The notes: generated by a model not told the origin, from the letters alone. A stretch of 64,000 nucleotides of DNA from Pseudanabaena sp. (GCA_003249015.1 QBLS01000014.1:1-64000); one strand, 5' to 3'. Shown: positions 1 to 8,047, numbered from the stretch's first letter. Numbers and translations: made by a program.

Positions 1-63
1 GGCTATTTCTATTCTCCTATGTATTTCTACTCAGTGCCTAATTGAGATGCTCCCGTTTTAACT

Positions 64-196
64 CAATTGCTGTTTAATCAATCTACTGATTACAAAATTC
101 TGCAGATTTCTACTTTAAATCAAGTAATATCGCATCAACTATCCATTTCCTAAAGGCGATCACTATTACTGTGAGTCTTGATTTTTAGGCGATCGC
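64..196 (+). repeat. Dispersed ~140 bp repeat, copy A
   Basis: This copy begins with a CAATTG..TTTAATCA block, continues through a TGCAGATTTCTACTTTAA block and ends with GGCGATCACTATTACTGTGA, then GATTTTTAGGCGATCGC. The same order of blocks recurs at 3491, 5253 and 6091, and the 3-prime block alone recurs at 970 and 4325. The copy lies directly upstream of the antitoxin gene. No protein is encoded. Function unknown. Confidence 0.8.
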
Positions 197-259
197 TTTG
201 TGATTGAGATTAGGGGTGATCTGCTAAAATCAATACCAAAGGCTACTTTGGCTAAAACC

Positions 260-499
260 ATGACCACAATAACTCTAGAGCTACCACAAAATATTTACGA
301 GCCTTTGCAAAAAGCCGCCGCAAAAGCAGGACAATCCCCACAAGAGCTAATAACTAAATTACTGGGACAGACTATACAAGCCTTTGCTGACGATCCTCTA
401 GAAGAATTTATCGGTGCTTTCCAGAGCGACATTCCTGATTGGGGAGCAAATCACGATCGCTATCTTGGACAAGAATTACTAGAAAACCATAATGTCTGA
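260..499 (+). CDS. Ribbon-helix-helix-type antitoxin-like protein
   Basis: A 79-residue protein, probably the DNA-binding antitoxin of a toxin-antitoxin pair. The N-terminus (MTTITLELPQNIYEPLQKAA) has the alternating beta strand followed by helices expected of a ribbon-helix-helix fold, and the acidic C-terminal half would bind the toxin. The ATG at 260 is preferred over an upstream GTG at 200, because the conserved-looking fold begins there. The gene overlaps the following PIN toxin remnant by 8 bases, the usual coupling in such modules. Family assignment rests on fold-like features and context only. Confidence 0.62.
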   Translation: MTTITLELPQNIYEPLQKAAAKAGQSPQELITKLLGQTIQAFADDPLEEFIGAFQSDIPDWGANHDRYLGQELLENHNV

Positions 500-936
500 G
501 CTATTTATCGATACATCAGGCTGGGCAAATCTGATAGATATCAGTCAGCCTTTTCACTCTATCAGCGCAACGACATATCAAAATGCGCGTTCTCAAAAAC
601 ACAAAATCATCACTACAAGCTATATCGTTACAGAGCTTGTTGCTCTACTTTCTAGACCACTTCGCATACCCCGACCAAAAGCGATCGCTGTGGCGATCGC
701 TTTTGGTCGGGGTATGCGAAGTGGTGGTGACTAAGAAAAACTCCTAGAATGAAGTTATCCATATCAACAAAGAGATCGATACAAAAGCATGGGAACTCTT
801 AATCAATAGACCAGATAAAGAATGGAGTCTAGTTGACTGTTCTATTTTCGTTGTCATGCAGGAACGCAAAATTTCTGAATCTCTGACGAGCGATCATCAT
901 TTTGAACAAGCAGGATTTATTCGTTTATTAAAATAG
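492..936 (+). pseudogene. Broken PIN-domain (VapC-like) toxin
   Basis: PIN-domain ribonuclease toxin remnant. The first part reads MSELFIDTSGWANL, with the first acidic residue at Asp7 and a second at Glu48 (TELVALL). The C-terminal part is recognisable in another frame up to 936, with the motifs WSLVDCSIFVVM and TSDHHFEQAGF carrying the last acidic residues. Between them sits a 70-base perfect palindrome (656-725), and the plus-one-phase sequence after it meets a TAG at 745. The open frame therefore stops at 734 after 80 residues. Removing the 70 bases puts the two parts in phase but leaves the TAG at 745, so there is probably at least one more lesion near 735-750. The toxin is likely inactive, leaving an orphan antitoxin. 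Confidence 0.8.
656..725. repeat. Perfect 33-bp inverted repeat with 4-base loop
   Basis: The arms 656-688 and 693-725 are exact reverse complements around the loop TGTG, with a HIP1 octamer at the inner end of each arm. The left arm reads in frame as PLRIPRPKAI, which looks like native PIN-protein sequence, so the right arm could be an inverted duplication rather than an inserted element. It interrupts the toxin gene. Confidence 0.92.
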
Positions 937-969
937 CGATCGCTGTTTTGATGTGATTGTTTGTTTTAG

Positions 970-1016
970 GGGCGATTGATCGCTATTACCGTGAGCCATG
1001 ATTTTTAGGCGATCGC
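970..1016 (+). repeat. Dispersed repeat, 3-prime block only (copy F)
   Basis: Contains CGCTATTACCGTGAG, then ATGATTTTTAGGCGATCGC, matching the 3-prime end of the repeat at 64-196. It lies between the toxin remnant and the convergent reductase gene. Confidence 0.7.
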
Positions 1017-1097
1017 CTATGAGTCCTAAATTGAGCTAATGCAGATACATTAACGGTGATTTTTATGATTACAACGTGCTGTATAGGGCATATATAA

Positions 1098-1736
1098 TTA
1101 TCGCTGCAACATTGCCCATACAAAATCTGAACCCTTGCCTTGTACTCTCGCCATTTTAATCCATAGTAATGTCATGTGTTCAAGGTGTAAACTCATCGAT
1201 AATTTACCTGTATCCACTGGTTCCCAACCAAGTTGAGAACAGAGAGAACTTACCGTATCCTTGGCAGATTGATCATTACCCGCAATCAACATCGCAGGTT
1301 TGAGATCACCATAGCCAGCGTAGGTACTATTTTCAAAGTTCTCATAGCCATAGATGGTAAAGGCTTTAACCACGTAGGCATTGGGCACAAATTCTTGAAT
1401 AGTTTCACTCCCAGAGATTTGGCTTTGCAAACCATGCGATAGATTCGCCCCAACGGGATTTGTGCAATCAACTAAGATTTTGCCATCTAGTAACGATTTC
1501 ACAGGCGCGATCGCCGCCTCGATCACATTAAAAGGGGTTGCTAAAAACACAATTTCTGCTTCTTGGATAGCTTCTAGCGGAGATTTGACGACTAGTTCAG
1601 CATTGCGGCTGGTGGCTTCTAAAACTGACTTGGATTTCGGATCACGGGCAGCGATGAAGACTTGATATCCGAGTTTTTGTAAGCGATCGGCTAGGGGTGC
1701 GCCGACATTGCCAGTGCCAATGAACGCAATTTTCAT
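1098..1736 (-). CDS. NAD(P)-binding reductase, F420-dependent NADP reductase-like
   Basis: A 212-residue Rossmann-fold oxidoreductase. The N-terminus MKIAFIGTGNVGAPLADRL carries the dinucleotide-binding GxGNxG loop, and the middle (VFLATPFNVIEAAI, VDCTNPVG) fits the family of NADPH-dependent F420 reductase-like proteins. The substrate cannot be told from sequence. The start codon overlaps the stop of the DJ-1/PfpI gene by four bases (ATGA), so the two are translated as one operon. That operon diverges from a LysR-type regulator gene at 2546, which probably controls it. Confidence 0.82.
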   Translation of the reverse strand: MKIAFIGTGNVGAPLADRLQKLGYQVFIAARDPKSKSVLEATSRNAELVVKSPLEAIQEAEIVFLATPFNVIEAAIAPVKSLLDGKILVDCTNPVGANLSHGLQSQISGSETIQEFVPNAYVVKAFTIYGYENFENSTYAGYGDLKPAMLIAGNDQSAKDTVSSLCSQLGWEPVDTGKLSMSLHLEHMTLLWIKMARVQGKGSDFVWAMLQR

Positions 1737-2449
1737 ACAGTTATTCCTAATGCTTCTAATACTAATTTTGCAGTTTCTGAACCAGAGTTTTGCTGCTGAC
1801 CTGTAATCAAATTACCATCACGGATTGCATGGGGGGAAAACGGTGCTTGAGTCACAAAATTAGCCCCTAGTTGTTTTGCTTCATCTTCAATCCGAAAAGG
1901 CATTACTTTCTGACCAACAACTTGATCCGCATAATCTTCTTCGCTATTAGCAAAACCTGTAATCGATTTTCCTTGAATTAAATATTCTCCATTAGGAAGT
2001 TTAGTTTCCAATAATAGACAAGTCCCATGACAGAGCGCTGCCGTTGGTTTGCCCGTTGCATAGAAGTTGCTAAAAAACTGTACGAGATTTTGATCTTGGC
2101 GGAAGGTGAACATCGGCGATTGACCACCACAGACAACGATCGCATCAAAATCATCGATATTTAGATCGGCGATCGCAGGGGTATTTTCCAACAATCGCAT
2201 AAAATCTGATTGATTGATGTATTGCAGAGATAGCAGATCATCTTTGGAATAACCCGAAGCATCACGGGGATCGCTCAAGCCATCAAATTCAACTTTACCG
2301 CCCTTGGGACTAGCGATCGTCACCTGACATCCTGCATTCACAAATGCATCATAGGGATGAATCAATTCCGCAGCCCAGAAGCCAACGGGAATCCCTAAAG
2401 TCGTTGAGGTGGAGGGATTGGCAACAATTAAGAGAATGTGTTTGCTCAT
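1733..2449 (-). CDS. DJ-1/PfpI family protein (class I glutamine amidotransferase-like)
   Basis: A 238-residue DJ-1/PfpI superfamily protein, similar to the Hsp31/glyoxalase III branch that handles reactive carbonyls such as methylglyoxal. The nucleophile is Cys140 in AALCHGTCLLL, and a supporting acid is Glu28 in GFWAAELIHPY. The ATG at 2449 (MSKHILLIVANPS) is preferred to a start seven codons upstream, because the core strand begins there. It is the first gene of a two-gene operon with the reductase and diverges from a LysR regulator. Paired with a reductase, a carbonyl-detoxifying role is plausible but inferred. Confidence 0.85.
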   Translation of the reverse strand: MSKHILLIVANPSTSTTLGIPVGFWAAELIHPYDAFVNAGCQVTIASPKGGKVEFDGLSDPRDASGYSKDDLLSLQYINQSDFMRLLENTPAIADLNIDDFDAIVVCGGQSPMFTFRQDQNLVQFFSNFYATGKPTAALCHGTCLLLETKLPNGEYLIQGKSITGFANSEEDYADQVVGQKVMPFRIEDEAKQLGANFVTQAPFSPHAIRDGNLITGQQQNSGSETAKLVLEALGITV

Positions 2450-2545
2450 GGAAAGTTGGGATTGAATCAAAAATCACTAGATCAAGTGTGGATCGAGTAT
2501 CATTCATTTGTCCAATGGATAATTTACATAAAAAACATTCATGTT

Positions 2546-3457
2546 ATGAATTTTAGTCTGAGTCAAATCGATCTCAATCTATTGGTAGTGTTTGATGCAC
2601 TCATGCGCGATCGCCATGTTACTCGTGCTGGTGAACGCATTGGCTTGAGCCAACCTGCAACGAGCAATGCTCTAGCGCGATTGCGATATCTGACTAAAGA
2701 TGAATTATTCATTAGGGCAAAATCGGGACTGCAACCTACGCCTGTAGCGATCGCCTTAGCAAACCAAATTCAGCCAGCATTGCAACAGATTCAGATGGTA
2801 CTGTCATCGGAAGAAGGGTTTGAACCAATGACTAGCGATCGCGTATTTGCGATCGGCATGACTGATTATGTGGAATTTGTGCTGTTACCGCCCTTGCTAG
2901 AGAAATTAGAACAGGTTGCGCCAAACCTTAAAATCCAAGTGCGAACAGGCGATCGGCAGCAGTTATTTGATTTATTGGACAATGGTAAAGTCGATCTCAT
3001 TTGTGGACTATTTCCCGAACAGATCCCTTGGCATCAAGAACAATTACTTTTCCAAGAGCGCTTTGTCTGCGTCTGTCGCCAAAACCATTCCTTTATTAGG
3101 GATTCACTCTCTTTAGAAGAATATCTGGCTGCTTCTCATCTATTAATTTCCATCAAAGAAGATATGGTTGGGCGCGTTGATAGCCTATTAGCAAAACAAG
3201 GATTAAGCAGAAACATTACGATCTCTATTCCTCACTTTCTTGTCGCTCCTCCAGTTTTATCGCGTACTGATCTCATTGCGACCTTAACGGAACGAGTGGC
3301 AAATACCTCTGTTCAGAAACTTAATTTAAAAATTTTTCCTTGTCCCTTGGAAATTGATGGCTTTTCTGTATTCATGCGTTGGCATCAGAGTAACCGCAAT
3401 CAGGTGACTCATTGTTGGTTACGGAATATGCTTACTGAAGTTGCGGTCAATATTTAA
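2546..3457 (+). CDS. LysR-family transcriptional regulator
   Basis: A 303-residue LysR-type regulator. The N-terminal winged helix-turn-helix is clear: IDLNLLVVFDALMRDRHVTR, then GLSQPATSNALARLR. The remainder is the periplasmic-binding-like effector domain. The ATG at 2546 removes 36 residues of the longest frame, which run through the divergent promoter. The 96-base gap to the DJ-1 gene is the likely site of control. The protein resembles the other LysR protein at 7130 and belongs to the NodD/SyrM-like subgroup that starts with IDLNLL. The inducer is unknown. Confidence 0.9.
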   Translation: MNFSLSQIDLNLLVVFDALMRDRHVTRAGERIGLSQPATSNALARLRYLTKDELFIRAKSGLQPTPVAIALANQIQPALQQIQMVLSSEEGFEPMTSDRVFAIGMTDYVEFVLLPPLLEKLEQVAPNLKIQVRTGDRQQLFDLLDNGKVDLICGLFPEQIPWHQEQLLFQERFVCVCRQNHSFIRDSLSLEEYLAASHLLISIKEDMVGRVDSLLAKQGLSRNITISIPHFLVAPPVLSRTDLIATLTERVANTSVQKLNLKIFPCPLEIDGFSVFMRWHQSNRNQVTHCWLRNMLTEVAVNI

Positions 3458-3490
3458 AGCCCCATTACAAGTTTTGCTTAGAACCTTAGT

Positions 3491-3590
3491 ACAGGACAAA
3501 ACACTGCAGATTTCTACTTTAAGGCAAATGCGAACTCATCAACAAGTTGGCGATCGCTATTACCGTGAGACATTATTTTTAGGCGATCGC
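3491..3590 (+). repeat. Dispersed repeat, copy D
   Basis: Carries CTGCAGATTTCTACTTTAA, followed by GGCGATCGCTATTACCGTGA and a closing TTTTTAGGCGATCGC. It is shorter at the 5-prime side than copies A to C. It sits between the LysR gene and the HigB-like toxin, and a short open frame across it is an accident of the repeat. Confidence 0.75.
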
Positions 3591-3659
3591 CGATCAACTG
3601 TGTATTTTGCGAAGTTGCAATATAAATGTTATGCTTGACGTAACACATAACGCTTGCCT

Positions 3660-3944
3660 ATGCCTCAAAAATATAAAGACAAACGCACAGCCAAATTTGC
3701 TGCTGGCGATCGCATCAAAGAATTTCAAGGATTTGAAAGGCAAGCATACAAACGTCTAGAAATTATAGAAGCCGCACCTAATAAAGAATCCCTCATGGCT
3801 TTGCCAAGTAACCGATTTGAGGCATTAGGTGGAGATCGAAAAGGGCAGTACAGCATCCGCATAAATGACAAATGGCGTATTTGCTTTGAGTGGACAGAAA
3901 CAGAAAATTGCCCATTCAATATCGAAATTGTCGATTATCACTAA
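3660..3944 (+). CDS. higB: HigB/RelE-family toxin
   Basis: A 94-residue toxin of the HigB group of the RelE superfamily, which cleaves mRNA on the ribosome. Diagnostic stretches are FKGF-like (KEFQGFERQAYKRLE), LPSNRFEALGGDRKGQYSIR and NDKWRICFEW. The ATG at 3660 gives the usual short N-terminus; a TTG two codons earlier is also possible. The antitoxin follows after 14 bases. This toxin-first order is typical of higBA. The complex normally represses its own promoter, which would lie in or near the dispersed repeat upstream. Confidence 0.9.
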   Translation: MPQKYKDKRTAKFAAGDRIKEFQGFERQAYKRLEIIEAAPNKESLMALPSNRFEALGGDRKGQYSIRINDKWRICFEWTETENCPFNIEIVDYH

Positions 3945-3958
3945 AGGAAAAAACAACT

Positions 3959-4270
3959 ATGGCAAGACCTGCAATTCACGCTGGCGAAATCTTAGCTGAC
4001 GAACTAGAAGAACTGGGAATTAGTGCATCGGAACTTGCGCGATCGCTTCATATACCCACAAATCGGATTACGCAAATTCTCAAAGGGCAAAGAGGCATCA
4101 CGGCTGATACTGCATTACGTCTAGGGCGATGGTTTGGCACTGGTGCAGAACTATGGCTTAATCTGCAAAAAGCTTATGAGTTAAGACTAGCTGAGGAGTT
4201 GGCGGGAGAAGAAATTCAAAAAACGATTCAACCTCGTTCATCAAACAATCAGCAGTTAGTTCAAGTTTAA
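3959..4270 (+). CDS. higA: HigA-family antitoxin (XRE helix-turn-helix)
   Basis: A 103-residue antitoxin and autorepressor. It starts MARPAIHAGEILADELEELG, followed by a Cro/C1-type helix-turn-helix (ASELARSLHIPTNRITQIL, then KGQRGITADTALRLGRWFG). The ATG at 3959 is preferred to a start 23 codons upstream inside the toxin gene, because HigA proteins begin with this GEIL segment and a GGAAAAAAC stretch precedes it. It neutralises the HigB toxin encoded just upstream. Confidence 0.92.
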   Translation: MARPAIHAGEILADELEELGISASELARSLHIPTNRITQILKGQRGITADTALRLGRWFGTGAELWLNLQKAYELRLAEELAGEEIQKTIQPRSSNNQQLVQV

Positions 4271-4324
4271 ATAGATAAATTTGGGTTATTGAGAATGCGA
4301 TCGCTGTTTGATTTTTCTTGAAGT

Positions 4325-4354
4325 GGCGATCGCTATTACTGTGAGTCGTGATTT
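4325..4354 (+). repeat. Dispersed repeat, 3-prime fragment (copy E)
   Basis: GGCGATCGCTATTACTGTGA plus GTCGTGATTTT, matching the conserved 3-prime block of the repeat family. It lies just after the HigA gene. Confidence 0.65.
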
Positions 4355-4390
4355 TAAGAAAACATTTATATAGGTGTCGCCATTCTTGCC

Positions 4391-4462
4391 AGGACATAAA
4401 ACCCAAATATTGTGAGTCAGCGCTTCGCGCCGACTCACAATATTTGGGTTTTGGTTTGTCCT
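4391..4462. repeat. Intergenic palindrome, AGGACATAAAACC-framed
   Basis: Long hairpin: AAAACCCAAATATTGTGAGTC pairs with the mirror arm, one mismatch near the tip GCGC TTC GCGC. Outer AGGACA and TGTCCT also pair. The AGGACATAAAACC flank is shared with the elements at 24875 and 31415. It sits between the convergent higA and SDR genes and may also end transcription from both sides. Confidence 0.8.
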
Positions 4463-4512
4463 GATACATGCGGCTATAGCTATAACCTATATCTGCTTGG
4501 AATATTTCTTGA

Positions 4513-5202
4513 TCAATCTTTCTGATACATATTTATCTCACTAATATCCACGGCATTTGAAAGTGTTAAAATCCATTCGATTGAAGAGATTATATCTGTA
4601 AGTGGAATTGGAACTTGCGCTGTAAATCTACCCTCTTCGATATCTGCCAATACTTCTTCTGTAGCGATATTGCCTGGGTTAATGACCGTAATGCCAATCT
4701 TGTAATCACGGAGAGCTAGTTTTAATGCCTGAGCTGCTCCTCTTAACCCAAACTTAGATGCTGTATTAGCTACCTCGACTGTTGGAGAGTGATCCAATCC
4801 TGATAGTGCGCCAATAAATATGGCTCTTGGGTTGTCAGATTTAGCAAGATTCTTAGCAAGCTGCTTGGTCAGTTCAATCGGTGCAATCGTATTTACAGCT
4901 ATCACAAAGCGAGTTTCTTGATCAGAGCTTGTCATAAAGTCATATTGATCGGTAAATGCACCGTTTTCCCAAACTCCCCCCATAAACAAGAGAGCATCTA
5001 CAGTTGATTCACTAATACTACTGACAATTGATTTTATTCCTTCTGGAGTGGAAATATCTGCTTGAATCCATTTTCCTGCAATTGGCTGACCTCTAGAAAT
5101 CGAGAACACAGAATCACCTTTTTGGTTAAAGTGCTGCGCCACGGCTGCACCAATCCCACGACTAGCTCCTACCACAACAATTTTTCTTTTTTCAGATTCC
5201 AT
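4513..5202 (-). CDS. Short-chain dehydrogenase/reductase with altered active site
   Basis: A 229-residue classical-type SDR. The cofactor loop GASRGIG is at residues 12-18, the NTIAP segment is near 104 and the catalytic-type serine is in GALSG (Ser134). The usual YxxxK reads NTASK (Asn146 to Lys150), so the catalytic tyrosine is replaced by asparagine. The protein may therefore be a poor or non-catalytic SDR, or use another residue. It stands alone, with repeats on both sides. Function unknown. Confidence 0.82.
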   Translation of the reverse strand: MESEKRKIVVVGASRGIGAAVAQHFNQKGDSVFSISRGQPIAGKWIQADISTPEGIKSIVSSISESTVDALLFMGGVWENGAFTDQYDFMTSSDQETRFVIAVNTIAPIELTKQLAKNLAKSDNPRAIFIGALSGLDHSPTVEVANTASKFGLRGAAQALKLALRDYKIGITVINPGNIATEEVLADIEEGRFTAQVPIPLTDIISSIEWILTLSNAVDISEINMYQKD

Positions 5203-5252
5203 ATCTAACTTTTGAAGTATGCACTTTCTGAGATCTAGCTCAAAGTTCTAAC

Positions 5253-5403
5253 GCAATTATAGTTTAATCATTTTACTGATGACAAAATACCGTAGATTTA
5301 TACTTTGAGTCAAGTGAGATAGATCGCCTCAATTATCTATCTACTAAAGGGGTTGATGAAGGCGATCACTATTACTGTGAGTTGTGATTTATGGGGCGAT
5401 CGC
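5253..5403 (+). repeat. Dispersed repeat, copy B (full length)
   Basis: The longest copy: GCAATTATAGTTTAATCA, then TACTGATGACAAAATAC, a TCAAGTGAGATAGATCGCC segment, and the closing GGCGATCACTATTACTGTGA plus GGGGCGATCGC. Together with about 150 unremarkable bases it fills the 347-base gap between two minus-strand genes (5203-5549). A gene-specific promoter for the SDR gene would lie within or beside it. Confidence 0.8.
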
Positions 5404-5549
5404 TTTTAACAATTATTTCTATTTTGTCGATTTTGTCTAGTTTTTGGTGAAGCAGTGATTCTTGAAATTAAACAATTAATCTAACATTGTGCTTCAACTG
5501 CTGCTAGTAAGTTTTCAGTTTCGACCAAATCAATATGGTCAAGCATATG

Positions 5550-6035
5550 TTATGCAGAGTCTATATCAACTATCGCTCCATTCAATAATCTATGGCTAAA
5601 GATAGGTCTTCGCCCCTGCCGATGCCATTTGTTTACATCCATTGTCATTAGATCGATTGTCATCAGCTTTGTCTGAATATCCCCTTCAAACATTGTTAAT
5701 ACACAACGACTCTCCAAATTGGGATAGACAAGCGATTGCAGAATTATGGTGAAGTGTTGTCTCACTAATTCAATGTTTGTTGTGGGAACGAGAAACAACA
5801 GTGTACTCCACGCTAATCGGTGTCCCATAAGGCTAGGAATCTCATTCCTAGCCTTATTCCAGATTGCTTTTATCCATTCACCTTGTAATAAGCCCGTTTC
5901 TGCTTCGTTGGAACAGATTAGGATTAGGCAAGCAGTGCAAGTTTCACTGCCGACTTGATGAATGAGTTCTTCTAAATCCCAATCATTTAAAGTTGTCAGA
6001 AAAATATCTTTATTCTTTGCTTTTGAATCTGTCAC
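5550..6035 (-). CDS. Hypothetical protein
   Basis: A 161-residue protein I do not recognise. It has no signal peptide or membrane segment. The composition is that of a soluble globular protein with several hydrophobic stretches (TCTACLILICS, HRLAWSTLLFLVP) and four cysteines in the N-terminal part and middle. It is flanked on both sides by copies of the dispersed repeat, and its neighbours are two unrelated SDR genes. Codon use looks like the surrounding genes. The ATG at 6035 gives the longest frame. Confidence 0.6.
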   Translation of the reverse strand: MTDSKAKNKDIFLTTLNDWDLEELIHQVGSETCTACLILICSNEAETGLLQGEWIKAIWNKARNEIPSLMGHRLAWSTLLFLVPTTNIELVRQHFTIILQSLVYPNLESRCVLTMFEGDIQTKLMTIDLMTMDVNKWHRQGRRPIFSHRLLNGAIVDIDSA

Positions 6036-6090
6036 TGATGTTAAATGAGTCTTTACAGTCTGTACTTAAATATAACTGATTGTTTTAATG

Positions 6091-6213
6091 CAGTTACAGT
6101 TTAATCACTCTACTGAAGACAAGCTATTGCAAGTCCTACTTTAAGTCAAGTGTGATCGCTTAAACAATCCATCTCCTAAAGGCGATCGCTATTACCGTGA
6201 GTCGTGATTTCTA
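6091..6213 (+). repeat. Dispersed repeat, copy C
   Basis: CAGTTACAGTTTAATCA, then CTACTTTAAGTCAAGTGTGA, CCATCTCCTAAAGGCGATCG and TATTACCGTGAGTCGTGATTT. It lacks the final HIP1 octamer. It lies upstream of the hypothetical gene at 5550. Confidence 0.78.
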
Positions 6214-6255
6214 GTGGATCATAATTAATCTTGCAATGTGGAGCGTATTAACACC

Positions 6256-6289
6256 TTTAGAACAAGGAGCTTAAGCTCCTTGTTCTAAA
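6256..6289. terminator. Hairpin terminator, 12-bp stem
   Basis: AGAACAAGGAGC, loop TTAA and the reverse complement, extended by A/T pairs that give a U-tract on both strands. It follows the SDR stop codon at 6298 on the minus strand. Confidence 0.75.
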
Positions 6290-6297
6290 AGCAAAGA

Positions 6298-7041
6298 TTA
6301 CCAAGGCAAAGCGATCGCACCACCAAACTTTCTCATCTCTGCGAAGAAGCCACCTTGAGATCCACCATCTGGCAAAGTTGCCAAATATACGGCTGTTTCT
6401 GCACCTTCATCAGCAGTAAATGGAGCATCCGATCCACCCATGTCAGTCTTCATCCAACCAGGAGAATAAGCATTGATTAAGATATTAGTTCCTTGCAATT
6501 CCTTAGCAAAGATAGCAGTCAAACCATTTAAGCCCACTTTGGATAAACGATAGGAAGGAGCTAAGGGATAGTAATCACTACCCATAGAATTGAGAGAAGC
6601 CATCTCAGTCGATACATTAACAATACGACCATAATTATTGACTTGCATCAATGGAATTAGAGCTTGTGTAATCCTCGCAACTGCTAACACATTAGTATTG
6701 AAAGTTGCTAACATAGTATCCATATCTACTGTAAGCAGACTAGATTCTTGAGGTTGCATGGTGGGATTTACCCCTGCATTATTCACCAGAATATCAACTC
6801 GGTTATAGCTTTCCTGCAACCAAGTTATGAACTCTTTCACACTTGTTTCGCTAGTTACATCTAGAGCATGTACATCCGCTTGTAGCCCTTCATTGGCTAG
6901 CCGTTGCTGGGCAGAAATACCATCTTGGAGATTACGGCTAGTGATGATTACCTGAATGTCTTCTTTTTGTGCTAACTGACGTGCGATCGCATATCCTAAG
7001 CCCTTATGGCTGCCAGTAATTACCGCAACTTTTTTGGTCAT
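6298..7041 (-). CDS. Short-chain dehydrogenase/reductase, carbonyl-reductase-like
   Basis: A 247-residue NADPH-type SDR. The cofactor motif is TGSHKGLGYA (residues 9-18), followed by NNAGVNPT, a serine in NVSTEMAS and the catalytic YRLSK. The NAG and PGWMKTDMGG segments resemble eukaryotic-type carbonyl reductases. It diverges from a LysR regulator gene at 7130 across an 88-base gap, an arrangement that usually means the regulator controls it. Substrate unknown. Confidence 0.88.
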   Translation of the reverse strand: MTKKVAVITGSHKGLGYAIARQLAQKEDIQVIITSRNLQDGISAQQRLANEGLQADVHALDVTSETSVKEFITWLQESYNRVDILVNNAGVNPTMQPQESSLLTVDMDTMLATFNTNVLAVARITQALIPLMQVNNYGRIVNVSTEMASLNSMGSDYYPLAPSYRLSKVGLNGLTAIFAKELQGTNILINAYSPGWMKTDMGGSDAPFTADEGAETAVYLATLPDGGSQGGFFAEMRKFGGAIALPW

Positions 7042-7129
7042 TGTATTCCAAATCCTGCATCAGTGAATAAAGTCACCTTAGCAATCCTCAACCCTTTAAA
7101 CAAGACAAGATTTGAGATACATATTATCA

Positions 7130-8047
7130 ATGAAATCGATAAACCTAGCTGCAATCGATCTAAATCTACTAGTTGCTTTTGAAGCCTTAATCACCGAACG
7201 CAGCGTCACCAAAGCGGCTGAAAAGCTCCAGATTGGGCAACCTGCTATGAGTTCATCACTCAATCGATTACGAGTTCTCTTTGAGGATGATTTATTTATT
7301 CGCATGGGTCAGCAAATGCAACCAACGGTTAAGGCTAAAGCGATCGCCCCCAATATTTTGGCAGTACTACACCAGATTCGCCAGACGATCATCGCCAGTC
7401 ATCCTTTTGACCCAGTTTCTAGCGATCGCACATTTGCCATTGGTAGCTCAGACTACACTAGCTTGGTGATTGTGCCTCCATTACTAGAATTTAGCTCTCA
7501 CAATGCTCCATTGATCAATTTTCATACTGTCGGTTTTGAGAAAGATAGCGTTGGTGAACTATTAGAGCAAGGGATGATTGATCTTGCCTTGGGAGTTTTC
7601 CCCAATCCACCCCGACAAACTCGATTAGAACCAATTTTTGAAGAACATTTTGTTGGTATTGCGCGTCAAGGTCATCCCGATGTCAAAAATGGAAAAATTA
7701 GTTTAGAAGCTTTTACTAAGCTCTCTCATGCCCTCACAACTTTACGACGCGATCACTCTGGGGCAATTGATCGTGCTTTACAAGCCCAGAATCGACAACG
7801 TCGGATCGCTCTGACGACTCCGCATATGCTGGTCTTACCCTTTGCGATCGCTACTAGCGATCTAGTTGCCGCTGTTCCCAAACGTCTCGCGCTAACTATG
7901 GCTAAAGCCTGTAATCTCACTATTTTTGAACTCCCTATTGAGACTGAGCCTTGGAAAGTCTCGATGCTATGGAGTGTCCTAAGCGATCGCGATGAAGCAA
8001 ATCAATGGCTCCGCAATACAATCAAGGCGTTAGCGAGTCAGCTTTAG
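7130..8047 (+). CDS. LysR-family transcriptional regulator
   Basis: A 305-residue LysR regulator. The DNA-binding domain is IDLNLLVAFEALITERSVTK, then QIGQPAMSSSLNRLR, followed by the effector-binding domain. The ATG at 7130 is chosen over a TTG six codons earlier. It is the second LysR gene in the window divergently paired with an oxidoreductase; the first is at 2546. The conserved IDLNLL..FEAL start places both in the same subgroup. The effector is unknown. Confidence 0.9.
   Translation: MKSINLAAIDLNLLVAFEALITERSVTKAAEKLQIGQPAMSSSLNRLRVLFEDDLFIRMGQQMQPTVKAKAIAPNILAVLHQIRQTIIASHPFDPVSSDRTFAIGSSDYTSLVIVPPLLEFSSHNAPLINFHTVGFEKDSVGELLEQGMIDLALGVFPNPPRQTRLEPIFEEHFVGIARQGHPDVKNGKISLEAFTKLSHALTTLRRDHSGAIDRALQAQNRQRRIALTTPHMLVLPFAIATSDLVAAVPKRLALTMAKACNLTIFELPIETEPWKVSMLWSVLSDRDEANQWLRNTIKALASQL

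Noticed and set aside
3441-3638. 65-residue frame between LysR and higB
   Set aside because: Runs through a dispersed repeat copy and has no counterpart in the other repeat copies.
64-6213. CRISPR-like array from the repeated HIP1-flanked blocks
   Set aside because: Copies are kilobases apart, of different length, and have no regular spacers or cas genes.
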